Source of the DNA: an uncultured Gemmatimonadota bacterium
GTDB taxonomy: Bacteria; Gemmatimonadota; Gemmatimonadetes; Gemmatimonadales; GWC2-71-9
DNA: 16,354 nt
Assembly (NCBI GenBank): GCA_937961295.1
Contig: CALGOK010000111.1
Coordinates: 1-16,354, forward strand
Direction of reading: 5' to 3'
Every line of letters starts with the position of its first letter. The stretch's first letter is position 1. The notes beneath the pieces were generated by a model. It was not told the origin of the DNA. It saw nothing but the letters and a program-made list of their open reading frames with translations, and made no database searches. Of the stretch, positions 7,278-13,819 are shown one piece after another. The translations under genes were made by a program, and so were the position numbers.

Positions 7278-7283
7278 TAGATT
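7278..7283 (+). promoter_or_regulatory. -10 box TAGATT for queC, leaderless type
   Basis: TAGATT lies 5 nt upstream of ATG 7289. GGAACC (7255-7260) lies 17 bp upstream, the same -35-like element seen at 2191-2207. No Shine-Dalgarno sequence is placed correctly; the GGAGG at 7252-7256 is over 30 nt away. Confidence 0.55.
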
Positions 7284-7288
7284 CCTGC

Positions 7289-7960
7289 ATGACCCGGCCC
7301 GCCATCGTGCTGCTCTCCGGAGGGATGGACTCCGCGACCGTGCTCGCCATTGCGATCGAGCAGGGGTTTGCGGCGCACGCCCTGTCGTTCCGCTACGGCC
7401 AGCGCCACGCCGTCGAGCTGCAGGCCGCGGGACGCGTGGCCGACTCGCTGGGTGCCGCCGGGCACCGGATCATCGACATCGACCTGGCCCAGTTCGGCGG
7501 GTCGGCCCTGACTGGCGCCATGGCGGTGCCGAAGGACCGCAGCGACGTCGAGATCGGCGGCGGCGTGCCGGCCACCTATGTCCCGGCCCGGAACACGATC
7601 TTCCTCGCCTATGCCCTGGCCCACGCCGAGGTCAGCGGCGCGCGCGACATCTTCATCGGCGTCAACGCGGTGGACTACTCGGGCTATCCCGACTGCCGGC
7701 CGGAGTTCATCGCGGCGTTCGAGCAGGCCGGTCGTCAGGGGACCCGGCTCGCCGATCTCACGATCCATGCGCCGCTGGTGCAGCTCACCAAGGCCGCGAT
7801 CATCAAGCGCGGCATCGACCTTGGCGTCGACTACGGGATCACGCGGACCTGTTACGACCCTGATGCCGCCGGAGCGGCGTGCGGGCGCTGCGACGCCTGC
7901 CTGCTGCGGCTCCGGGCCTTCGAGGAGCTGGGGATGGAGGATCCGGCGCCGTACCGGTGA
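7289..7960 (+). CDS. queC: QueC, 7-cyano-7-deazaguanine (preQ0) synthase
   Basis: The 223-residue protein uses ATP and ammonia to convert 7-carboxy-7-deazaguanine to preQ0, the precursor of queuosine in tRNA and of 7-deazaguanine DNA modifications. The N-terminal pyrophosphatase loop is SGGMDS (10-15). ATYVPARNTIF (95-105) and VDYSGYPDCR (128-137) are typical of the family. The C-terminal zinc site is C188, C198, C201 and C204 (C-x9-C-x2-C-x2-C), all present. The length is normal. The start ATG 7289 follows the leaderless-type TAGATT box. queE follows on the same strand after 107 bp with two hairpins between them, so the two genes may be separate transcripts. Confidence 0.96.
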   Translation: MTRPAIVLLSGGMDSATVLAIAIEQGFAAHALSFRYGQRHAVELQAAGRVADSLGAAGHRIIDIDLAQFGGSALTGAMAVPKDRSDVEIGGGVPATYVPARNTIFLAYALAHAEVSGARDIFIGVNAVDYSGYPDCRPEFIAAFEQAGRQGTRLADLTIHAPLVQLTKAAIIKRGIDLGVDYGITRTCYDPDAAGAACGRCDACLLRLRAFEELGMEDPAPYR

Positions 7961-7969
7961 CCGGTGCGG

Positions 7970-7989
7970 GCGCACCTCTCGGGGTGCGC
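7970..7989 (+). terminator. 7-bp stem-loop after queC
   Basis: The arms GCGCACC (7970-7976) and GGTGCGC (7983-7989) pair around TCTCGG, 9 bp after the queC stop. There is no T-tract, so termination is possible but not shown. Confidence 0.4.
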
Positions 7990-8001
7990 GATGCCAGCAC
8001 C

Positions 8002-8021
8002 GCGCGCCGTGAACGGCGCGC
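8002..8021. repeat. GC-rich hairpin, copy 1 of 2
   Basis: The arms GCGCGCCG (8002-8009) and CGGCGCGC (8014-8021) pair perfectly around TGAA. The identical hairpin recurs at 12075-12094. It lies in the queC-queE spacer. Confidence 0.6.
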
Positions 8022-8053
8022 CCGCGGCACCCCTCCGTCGTTCGGTCCTCCGC

Positions 8054-8059
8054 TAGATT
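8054..8059 (+). promoter_or_regulatory. -10 box TAGATT for queE, leaderless type
   Basis: TAGATT lies 8 nt upstream of ATG 8068. There is no ribosome binding site (the gap is CCACCCTC) and no clear -35. Confidence 0.45.
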
Positions 8060-8067
8060 CCACCCTC

Positions 8068-8706
8068 ATGACGTACGCCGTGAAGTCGTGCTTCTACACC
8101 CTGCAGGGCGAGGGGCGGCAGGCGGGCCGGCCGGCGGTGTTCCTGCGCTTCGCGGGGTGCAACCTCTGGACGGGCCGTGACGCCGACCGCGCCGATGCGA
8201 TCTGCCGGTTCTGCGACACCGATTTCGTGGGCACCGACGGCGAGGGGGGCGGGAAGTTCACGGAGGCGGCGGCACTGGCGCGGCACGTCGCCGAGCGCTG
8301 GCCGGCGGATCTCGCCCGGGCCCGACGCTACGTGGTCTGCACCGGCGGCGAGCCGACGCTGCAGCTCGACGCGCCGCTCATCGACGCGCTGCACGCCGAG
8401 GGGTTCGAGGTCGCGGTCGAGACCAATGGCACGCGGCCGGTACCGGCGGGTGTCGACTGGATCTGCGTCTCACCCAAGGCCGACACCGACCTGGTGCAGC
8501 GAAGCGGCCACGAGCTCAAGCTGGTCTACCCGCAGCCGGAGGCACCGCCGGAGCGGTTCGCGGGACTGGCCTTCGACCACTTCCTGCTGCAGCCGATGGA
8601 CGGGCCGGCGGTCGAGGCGAACACCCGCGCGGCGGTGGCGTACTGCCTCCGGCACCCCGACTGGGGGCTCTCGCTGCAGGTGCACAAGATGCTCGGCATT
8701 CCCTGA
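8068..8706 (+). CDS. queE: QueE, 7-carboxy-7-deazaguanine synthase
   Basis: The 212-residue radical-SAM enzyme converts 6-carboxy-tetrahydropterin to 7-carboxy-7-deazaguanine, the substrate of QueC. The N-terminus reads FYTLQGEGRQAGRPAVFLRF, with the cluster cysteines at C31, C46 and C49: the CX14CX2C variant known for some QueE proteins rather than the common CX3CX2C. The central TGGEPTLQLD (radical SAM motif 2) and VETNGT, then CVSPKAD and HELKLVYP, match the family. The last residues are LSLQVHKMLGIP. The start ATG 8068 agrees with family length. The next gene begins 6 bp after the stop, so they should be one transcript. Confidence 0.95.
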   Translation: MTYAVKSCFYTLQGEGRQAGRPAVFLRFAGCNLWTGRDADRADAICRFCDTDFVGTDGEGGGKFTEAAALARHVAERWPADLARARRYVVCTGGEPTLQLDAPLIDALHAEGFEVAVETNGTRPVPAGVDWICVSPKADTDLVQRSGHELKLVYPQPEAPPERFAGLAFDHFLLQPMDGPAVEANTRAAVAYCLRHPDWGLSLQVHKMLGIP

Positions 8707-8712
8707 GGCGCC

Positions 8713-9318
8713 ATGCGCGGCTATAGCGACCGGATCAACCACGCCTTCACGTTCGCGGCCAAGCACTACGCGCCGCGCGCGCCGCGCTACGCTCCGCATC
8801 CGTATCTCGCGCAACCGGCGAACGTGGCGGTCATCCTGCTGCGGCACGGCGCTGACGAGACCACCGTCGTCGCCTCGGTGCTGCACCACCTGCTCGAGAT
8901 CTGTGCCGACGGCGAGCGCACCGAGATGGAGCAGAAGGTGTGCGACAAGTTCGGGCCGGTGGTGCTGGGCGTCGCCTGCGACGCGGCGGCTCCCCGGGTG
9001 GATGCCACCGGCGAGGCACTGGACTGGCGGCTCCGCAAGCGGGAGGTGATGCGCCTGCTGGCGACCATGGAGCCGCGCGCGCTCGACATCCGCTGCGCCG
9101 ACGAGATCCACGAGTGCGGGGCGGCCATCTCGGTGGTCCAGCGCCTCGGCCACGAGTACCTCGAGCCGCAGGGGCACGCCAATGCCCGGGAGGTGATCGC
9201 CTGGTTCGACGACCTCGCCGCGGCGCTCGGCCGTCGGATCGACTGGCCCGGGCACACCCTGCGCGATGAGCTCCGCGCGCTCACCCGCGAGCTCGCGTCG
9301 CTCACCGGGGCGCGCTGA
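8713..9318 (+). CDS. RelA/SpoT-type HD-fold protein with altered metal site
   Basis: The 201-residue protein aligns by eye to the hydrolase (HD) half of RelA/SpoT: HAFTFAAKHY, then PYLAQPANVAVILLRHGADETTVVASVL, then LHHLLE. It has no synthetase domain. The usual ligands are not all kept: the His of the YxxHP motif is Q34, HD is H58-H59, and the later Asp is D130 (in CADEIHE). The second half of HDxxED is E62-I63. A normal (p)ppGpp hydrolase would need the changed ligands, so the activity is uncertain; it could be an inactive regulator or a different nucleotide-binding enzyme. It follows queE by 6 bp, with a GAGG ribosome-binding stretch overlapping the queE stop, and precedes the kinase by 17 bp. 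The fold is sure at about 0.8; the function is not. Confidence 0.75.
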   Translation: MRGYSDRINHAFTFAAKHYAPRAPRYAPHPYLAQPANVAVILLRHGADETTVVASVLHHLLEICADGERTEMEQKVCDKFGPVVLGVACDAAAPRVDATGEALDWRLRKREVMRLLATMEPRALDIRCADEIHECGAAISVVQRLGHEYLEPQGHANAREVIAWFDDLAAALGRRIDWPGHTLRDELRALTRELASLTGAR

Positions 9319-9322
9319 GCGG

Positions 9323-9328
9323 TATCTT
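9323..9328 (+). promoter_or_regulatory. -10 box TATCTT for the kinase gene, leaderless type
   Basis: TATCTT lies 7 nt upstream of ATG 9336, inside the 17-bp gap after the HD-fold gene. This could give the kinase its own leaderless transcript besides read-through from queE. Confidence 0.4.
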
Positions 9329-9335
9329 TGGCGCC

Positions 9336-11084
9336 ATGCCTCCCGTCGATCCCGCACTCCGCGACCCGGCCCGCATCGAGGGGCTGCTGGAGCAGCGCTT
9401 CGCCATCGAGGACGTCGCCGCCATCAGCGCCGAGCGGGTGCTGTTCCGCGCCCACGACCGCCTGCTGCGCCGGCTGGTGTCGCTGCGCGTCAATCTCGAG
9501 AGCGGCGCCCGGCTGCGGGGCTGGTTCCTCAAGGAGTGCGAGGCACTGGGCCGGCTGGACCACCCGGCGATCCGGCACATCTACGAGGCCGACGTGGTGG
9601 CCGACATCGCCTACCGCGTCGGCAACTGGATCGAGGGCGAGTCGCTCGAGGAGGCCCTGGCGCGCGGCCCGCGCCCGGTGCCCACGGTGCACGTCCTGGC
9701 GCGCGACCTGCTCACCGCGCTCGAGCACGCGCACGCGCACGGCATCATCATCCGCCGCATCGCCCCCGCATCGCTGATGCTCTCCGCGTCGGGCCGCGGC
9801 ACGGTGACCGACCTCCGCTTCTGCAACCTCACCCTCCCCGAGATCCCCGAGGGCGAGGGGCCGAGCGACCTGGAGTTCCTGGCGCCGGAGGTGCGCGACG
9901 GCGCGCCGGGGGACCCCACCAGCGACATCTACACCGTCGGCGCGATCCTGTACTACGCCAGCACCGCGGCGCGCCCGGCGCTCGACGCGGCCACGATGCC
10001 GGCCGCGAGCACCATCCGTCCGGTCGTGCCGCGGGCGCTCGAGCGGGTCATCGAGCGCGCGATGGCGGCCGACCCGGCCTCCCGCTCCCTCACCGCCGCC
10101 GAGATGCTCGCGGACTTCGCCAGCGATCCGGGCGAGTACGTCCCGGCGCACGTCTCGCTCCCGTCGCTGCCCGCCGTCCAGGTGGAGGGGAAGCACTGGG
10201 AGGCGCGGCTGCGGCGCGCACTGGGCGACGACTACGAGCTGCTAAACAAGCTGGGCCAGGGCGGGTTCGGGCGCGTCTACCGGGTGCGCGACCTGCACCT
10301 CGAGCGCGAGGTCGCGCTCAAGGTCCTGCACCCGCACTTCAGCGCCGACCCGGGGGTGGTGGAGAAGTTCCGGCGCGAGGCCCAGCTCGCGGCGCGGCTC
10401 AACCACCTCAACATCGTCGACATCTACGACATCGCGGGACGGTCGGGCCTGCTCTGGTACACCATGGAGATTGTCGAGGGCCCCAACATCGCGCAGCTGG
10501 TCGAGCGCGAGGGCCCGTTGCCGGTCGACCAGGTGCTGCGGCTGCTGCGCGAGGCGCTCTCTGCGCTCGGGCACGCGCACACGCTCGGCCTCGTGCACCG
10601 CGACATCAAGCCGGAGAACATGCTGCTCGAGCGCGACGGCTCGCTCCGCATCACCGACTTCGGCCTGGCGCTCGCGCTCCGCGGCGAGGGGCGCTTCGGC
10701 GGCGCCACGTCGCAGAGCGGCACCCCGCAGTTCGCGTCGCCCGAGCAGCTGCTCGGCGAGCGGGTCGACCAGCGCACCGACCTCTACTCGCTCGCGGCCG
10801 TGGCCTGCTTCGCGCTGCTGGGGCGGGTGCCGTTCACCGGCGCCACGCCCGAGCAGGTGCTCGCCAAGCAGACCACCGACGTGGTGCCCGATCTCGCGCG
10901 CGAACGCCCCGACGTGGGCGATGCGCTAGCGAGCGTGCTCGCCCGCGCGCTGCGCAACGACGTCGATGCGCGGTGGCATTCCGCGGGCGAGTTCCGCAGC
11001 GCGCTCGAGGAAGCCGCCCAGCAGGGCATCCGCCGGCGCGGCGGCGAACTGGCCCGCCTCGCGGCGCGGATCCTCGGCGGCTGA
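9336..11084 (+). CDS. Tandem pseudokinase-serine/threonine kinase
   Basis: The 582-residue protein has two kinase-like domains. The second (about 298-560) looks active: GQGGFGRVY (307-315), VALKV with K329, E348 in the C-helix, HRDIKPENML (421-430), DFG (441-443), SPE (468-470) and D482. The first (about 20-265) has lost catalytic residues: no glycine loop, the lysine is R51 (VSLRVNL), HRDIKPEN is IRRIAPAS (139-146), but a DLR (159-161), APE (183-185) and SDIY remain. The simplest reading is an N-terminal pseudokinase that regulates or binds substrate for the C-terminal kinase. No transmembrane segment or sensor domain is seen, so it should be cytoplasmic. Closest upstream neighbours are the HD-fold protein and queE. 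Confidence 0.9.
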   Translation: MPPVDPALRDPARIEGLLEQRFAIEDVAAISAERVLFRAHDRLLRRLVSLRVNLESGARLRGWFLKECEALGRLDHPAIRHIYEADVVADIAYRVGNWIEGESLEEALARGPRPVPTVHVLARDLLTALEHAHAHGIIIRRIAPASLMLSASGRGTVTDLRFCNLTLPEIPEGEGPSDLEFLAPEVRDGAPGDPTSDIYTVGAILYYASTAARPALDAATMPAASTIRPVVPRALERVIERAMAADPASRSLTAAEMLADFASDPGEYVPAHVSLPSLPAVQVEGKHWEARLRRALGDDYELLNKLGQGGFGRVYRVRDLHLEREVALKVLHPHFSADPGVVEKFRREAQLAARLNHLNIVDIYDIAGRSGLLWYTMEIVEGPNIAQLVEREGPLPVDQVLRLLREALSALGHAHTLGLVHRDIKPENMLLERDGSLRITDFGLALALRGEGRFGGATSQSGTPQFASPEQLLGERVDQRTDLYSLAAVACFALLGRVPFTGATPEQVLAKQTTDVVPDLARERPDVGDALASVLARALRNDVDARWHSAGEFRSALEEAAQQGIRRRGGELARLAARILGG

Positions 11085-11098
11085 ACCCGCGCCAACGC

Positions 11099-11127
11099 TT
11101 GACAGCACCGGCTTCGGGGCCGATCTT
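11099..11127 (+). promoter_or_regulatory. sigma70-like promoter of the cold-shock gene
   Basis: TTGACA (11099-11104) is a perfect -35. After a 17-bp spacer GATCTT (11122-11127) is a weak -10. The transcript would start near 11134 and have about 170 nt of leader, as is common for cold-shock genes. Confidence 0.5.
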
Positions 11128-11306
11128 GAAATCCGCCGTGGAACACCCAGCGCACATCTCCCTCTTCAGGCGATCGTAACGCAGACGGTGGGTCGGCAGA
11201 CCCCCCACGGCATCGCGTGTGCTCCCGGGACTGGCCCGTGAGCCCGCCGACCCTGCCGGGCGCACCGGCCCGGTGGGGAGGGTCAAACCAATCAGGAGTG
11301 GCAGCA
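11128..11306 (+). other. Long 5' leader of the cold-shock mRNA with small hairpins
   Basis: Between the putative promoter and ATG 11307 are two hairpin candidates: 11188-11208 (GTGGGTC and GACCC...CAC around GGCA) and 11256-11273 (CCGGGC and GCCCGG around GCACCG). AGGAG (11294-11298) with an 8-nt spacer is the ribosome binding site. A structured leader may control translation with temperature, as in other csp mRNAs, but no temperature element can be identified here. Confidence 0.35.
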
Positions 11307-11519
11307 ATGGCTCGTAGCACCGGCACCGTGAAGTGGTTCAATGACGCGAAGGGGTTCGGCTTCATCACCCCCGAGGGCGGCGACAAGGACTGCTTCGTCC
11401 ACCACAGTGCGATCAAGATGGATGGCTTCCGGACCCTCGCCGAGGGCGATCGCGTCGAGTTCGACGTCGTGCAGGGTGCCAAGGGCCCGGCGGCGGAAAA
11501 CGTCACCAAGGCCCCCTGA
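11307..11519 (+). CDS. Cold-shock-domain protein (Csp)
   Basis: The 70-residue protein is a single OB-fold that binds single-stranded nucleic acid and melts RNA structure. It starts MARSTGTVKWFNDAKGFGFI, with the RNP1 motif KGFGFI, and RNP2 is CFVHHSAI, where the usual VFVHFSAI has Cys and His in place of Val and Phe. The rest (EGDRVEFDVVQGAKGPAAENV) is a normal CspA-type tail. The length is typical. AGGAG fixes the start. A strong terminator follows and the gene converges on infA. Confidence 0.95.
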   Translation: MARSTGTVKWFNDAKGFGFITPEGGDKDCFVHHSAIKMDGFRTLAEGDRVEFDVVQGAKGPAAENVTKAP

Positions 11520-11541
11520 TTCCGGGATGGCGCACCACGAC

Positions 11542-11574
11542 AACGGCCCCGCCGATCCACTCGGCGGGGCCGTT
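11542..11574. terminator. Strong 14-bp stem-loop terminator between csp and infA
   Basis: The arms AACGGCCCCGCCGA (11542-11555) and TCGGCGGGGCCGTT (11561-11574) pair perfectly around TCCAC. A short T-run (TTT, 11573-11575) follows in the csp direction, making it a rho-independent terminator. It lies 22 bp after the csp stop and 53 bp after the infA stop. Confidence 0.85.
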
Positions 11575-11627
11575 TCGCATCCACGAACGCGGTGCGGCGG
11601 GCACCGTGCGTCGCCTCACGGCGACGC

Positions 11628-11846
11628 CTACTTGTGGCGGTAGACCACCCGGCCGCGGGTCAGGTCGTAGGGCGAGAGCACCACGCTCACGCGGTCACCC
11701 TCGAGCACGCGGATCTTGAACTTGGACATCTTCCCCGCCGCGTAGGCGAGGATGGTGTGCCCGTTGTCGAGGAGCACGCGGTAATTGCGGTCCGGGAGCA
11801 CCTCCTGGACCACGCCCTCCATCTCGATTCCCTCTTCCTTCGCCAT
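11628..11846 (-). CDS. infA: Translation initiation factor IF-1
   Basis: The 72-residue protein, exactly the usual length of IF-1, starts MAKEEGIEMEGVVQEVLPDR and ends with TPYDL-like SPYDLTRGRVVYRHK. IF-1 binds the A site of the 30S subunit and assists initiation with IF-2 and IF-3. Conserved S1/OB-fold features (NGHTILAYAAGKMSKFKIRVL) are present. GGAG (minus strand 11852-11855) with a 5-nt spacer supports the start. The gene stands alone, not next to ribosomal protein genes, and converges on the csp gene. Confidence 0.97.
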   Translation of the reverse strand: MAKEEGIEMEGVVQEVLPDRNYRVLLDNGHTILAYAAGKMSKFKIRVLEGDRVSVVLSPYDLTRGRVVYRHK

Positions 11847-11948
11847 CCACGCTCCGAATTCGAGTCCACCACAGGGACCGGGCGCCCTGAAGACCGGGGG
11901 AATCTGCCGCGAGGCGGCCGGGGACGCAACGGTGGGGACGCTGGGCCC

Positions 11949-12055
11949 TGTCACCCCGAGTGAGCTGCACCACTCGCGTAGCGAGGGGGCAGCGACCGAG
12001 GGGGCGGAGCGTGCCGCGTGCAGCCCTCCGCCCCCTCGCCGCGCTCGGGGTGACA
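11949..12055. repeat. Long inverted repeat, copy B
   Basis: The arms start TGTCACCCCGAG (11949) and end CTCGGGGTGACA (12055). The right arm matches copy A (990-1074) with one mismatch over about 30 nt, including CTCCGCCCCCTCGC. The left arm differs and has an insertion. It lies in the spacer upstream of infA and downstream of the M3 gene (minus), where it may help end the M3 transcript. Confidence 0.7.
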
Positions 12056-12074
12056 CTTCCGCGGGGCCGGCCCA

Positions 12075-12094
12075 GCGCGCCGTGAACGGCGCGC
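12075..12094. repeat. GC-rich hairpin, copy 2 of 2
   Basis: The arms GCGCGCCG (12075-12082) and CGGCGCGC (12087-12094) pair around TGAA and are identical to 8002-8021. It is 3 bp beyond the M3 peptidase stop and may act as its terminator. Confidence 0.6.
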
Positions 12095-12097
12095 CTG

Positions 12098-13813
12098 CTA
12101 CGCCGCCCTGGCCAGCGCCCCCCGCAACGCCGCCATCTCCTCCTCCACCATCGCGACGAGTTCGGCCAGCACCCGGGCGTCGAAGGTCAGCTCCACGCCG
12201 GCGGCACGGTACAGCTCGGGAAGCGGCCGCGTGGCCCCCAGCGCCAGGAACCGGCGGTACGCCGCGATCGCCGCGGCCGGGTCGCGCCGCGCGTTGCGCC
12301 ACACCTGCAGCGCCCCGATCTGCGCGATGCCGTACTCGATGTAGTAGAACGGGTAGAGGAAGATGTGCAGCTGCCGGTACCAGCGCGCGACACGCTCGGC
12401 CTCGAGCCCGCTCCAGTCGACGCCCGGCTCGAACCGGTCGCGGATCGCCAGCCAGGCGCGGTCGCGCGCCGCGGCATCGCGGCCGCCGGCGTCGGTGTAG
12501 ATCCACGACTGGAACTTGTCCACCGATGCGATGTGCGCCAGCGACAGCAGCAGGTCCTCGAGATGCTCCAGCCGCGCCGACAGCGCGTCGGCCTCGGCGT
12601 AGAACCCCACGGGCTGCACCAGGTGCGGTGCCGCGAGGAGTTCCATCGACATGCTCGCCAGCTCGGCCGATTCCGCGCCGGGATTGCGCTGCCAGATGAA
12701 CGGCCGCGCGTGCGAGGCGAACGCGTGGAAGCAGTGCCCCGCCTCGTGCAGCAGCGTGGTCACGTCCTCGGGGACCCCGGCGGCGTTCATGAACACGAAC
12801 GGGCGCCCGCGCGCGTGGAGCGTGTCGCAGTATCCGCCCGGCGCCTTCCCCTCGCGCGACTCGAGATCGAGGAGACCCTCGAGCATCATGGTGCGGAACT
12901 GGGCGCCGAGGGCCGGATCGATGGCGGCGAAGATCCGGGCCGAAGTCTCCTGCAGGTCGGTCACGTCGCGATACGGCACCGGCGCGGCGTGACGCCACGG
13001 GTCGACCGCCGTGTCCCAGGGGCGGAGCACGGCGAGCCCGAGCACCTTGCGCCGCTCCGCCAGCACCCGCTCGAGCGCCGGAACGACGGTCGCCTCGATG
13101 GCGTCGTGCAGCCGCTCGGTGTCCGCGGGGGTGTAGTCGAAGCGGTACTTCGCGGCGAAGGCGTAGTCACGGTAGTCCGCGAATCCGGCGTTCGTGGCCA
13201 TCGTGCCCCGCAACTCGACCAGCCGGTCGAACAGCGGCGCGAGCTCGCCACGGGCAGCCACATAGGGACCCACGGCCGCGCGCCAGGCCGCCTCGCGCAC
13301 CGCCCGGTCGCGGCTCTTGAGGAACGGTGAGAGCCGCGGCAGCGGCACCCGCTCGCCGCCCCACTCCGCCGTCATCCCGCCGGTCACCTGCTGGTAGCGC
13401 GCCGCCAGCTTCTCCGCCTCGGCCACCAGCGGCACGTTCGCTTCGCGGAAGATCTCGATCGACGTCCGGAACCGCTGGATCGTCACCTGCAGGTCCTCGC
13501 GATCGGACCCGGCTTCCACCAGTCGGCGGGCGAGCGCGACCTCCTTCTCCTCCAGGCGGGGGAGGATGTCGGTGGAGAAGCGCAGGTGGGCCTTCTCCTT
13601 GGCGGGGTCGCTCGTGTCGCAGGTGTAGGCAATCATCGCCAGCGAGGCCGCCTCGGTCACCAGCTCGTCGAGGCGCGACCACGTCGCCAGCCACCGTTCC
13701 ATCACGCCGTCGTCGAGGGGTACCGCCGCGAGCTGGTCATACCAGGAGGCGATCCGCTCCCAGCTGGCGTCGACCAACTCGGCACTCGTCGGGGGAAGAG
13801 GGGGCTGGAGCAT
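12098..13813 (-). CDS. M3-family oligoendopeptidase
   Basis: The 571-residue zinc metallopeptidase is of the M3 oligopeptidase family and resembles the TIGR02289 type, which cuts short peptides in the cytoplasm. The zinc site is LLHEAGHCFHAF: H356, E357 and H360, with the third ligand probably E384 in ESAELASMSMELL. The C-terminal HIFLYPFYYIEYGIAQIGALQVW stretch (483-505) carries the conserved Tyr and His residues of the substrate pocket. No signal peptide is seen. The start ATG 13813 has a TATCAT box 6 nt upstream and no ribosome binding site. It is flanked downstream by a hairpin and an inverted repeat. Confidence 0.93.
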   Translation of the reverse strand: MLQPPLPPTSAELVDASWERIASWYDQLAAVPLDDGVMERWLATWSRLDELVTEAASLAMIAYTCDTSDPAKEKAHLRFSTDILPRLEEKEVALARRLVEAGSDREDLQVTIQRFRTSIEIFREANVPLVAEAEKLAARYQQVTGGMTAEWGGERVPLPRLSPFLKSRDRAVREAAWRAAVGPYVAARGELAPLFDRLVELRGTMATNAGFADYRDYAFAAKYRFDYTPADTERLHDAIEATVVPALERVLAERRKVLGLAVLRPWDTAVDPWRHAAPVPYRDVTDLQETSARIFAAIDPALGAQFRTMMLEGLLDLESREGKAPGGYCDTLHARGRPFVFMNAAGVPEDVTTLLHEAGHCFHAFASHARPFIWQRNPGAESAELASMSMELLAAPHLVQPVGFYAEADALSARLEHLEDLLLSLAHIASVDKFQSWIYTDAGGRDAAARDRAWLAIRDRFEPGVDWSGLEAERVARWYRQLHIFLYPFYYIEYGIAQIGALQVWRNARRDPAAAIAAYRRFLALGATRPLPELYRAAGVELTFDARVLAELVAMVEEEMAALRGALARAA

Positions 13814-13819
13814 CGGAGG

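Noticed and set aside
5942..7960. Long plus-strand open frame (672 aa) across the propeller and YggT genes
   Set aside because: It is antisense to two clear genes and in queC it is only the true frame at its end; the composition (runs of R, G, H and V) is a GC-rich shadow.
7289..8706. 7-deazaguanine DNA modification (Dpd) island
   Set aside because: queC and queE could feed it, but no dpd, transglycosylase or restriction gene is present, so tRNA queuosine is the simpler role. queD and queF are not in the window.
9266..11179. 637-aa plus-strand frame across the kinase gene
   Set aside because: It is out of frame with the kinase motifs and is Arg/Ala-rich shadow sequence.
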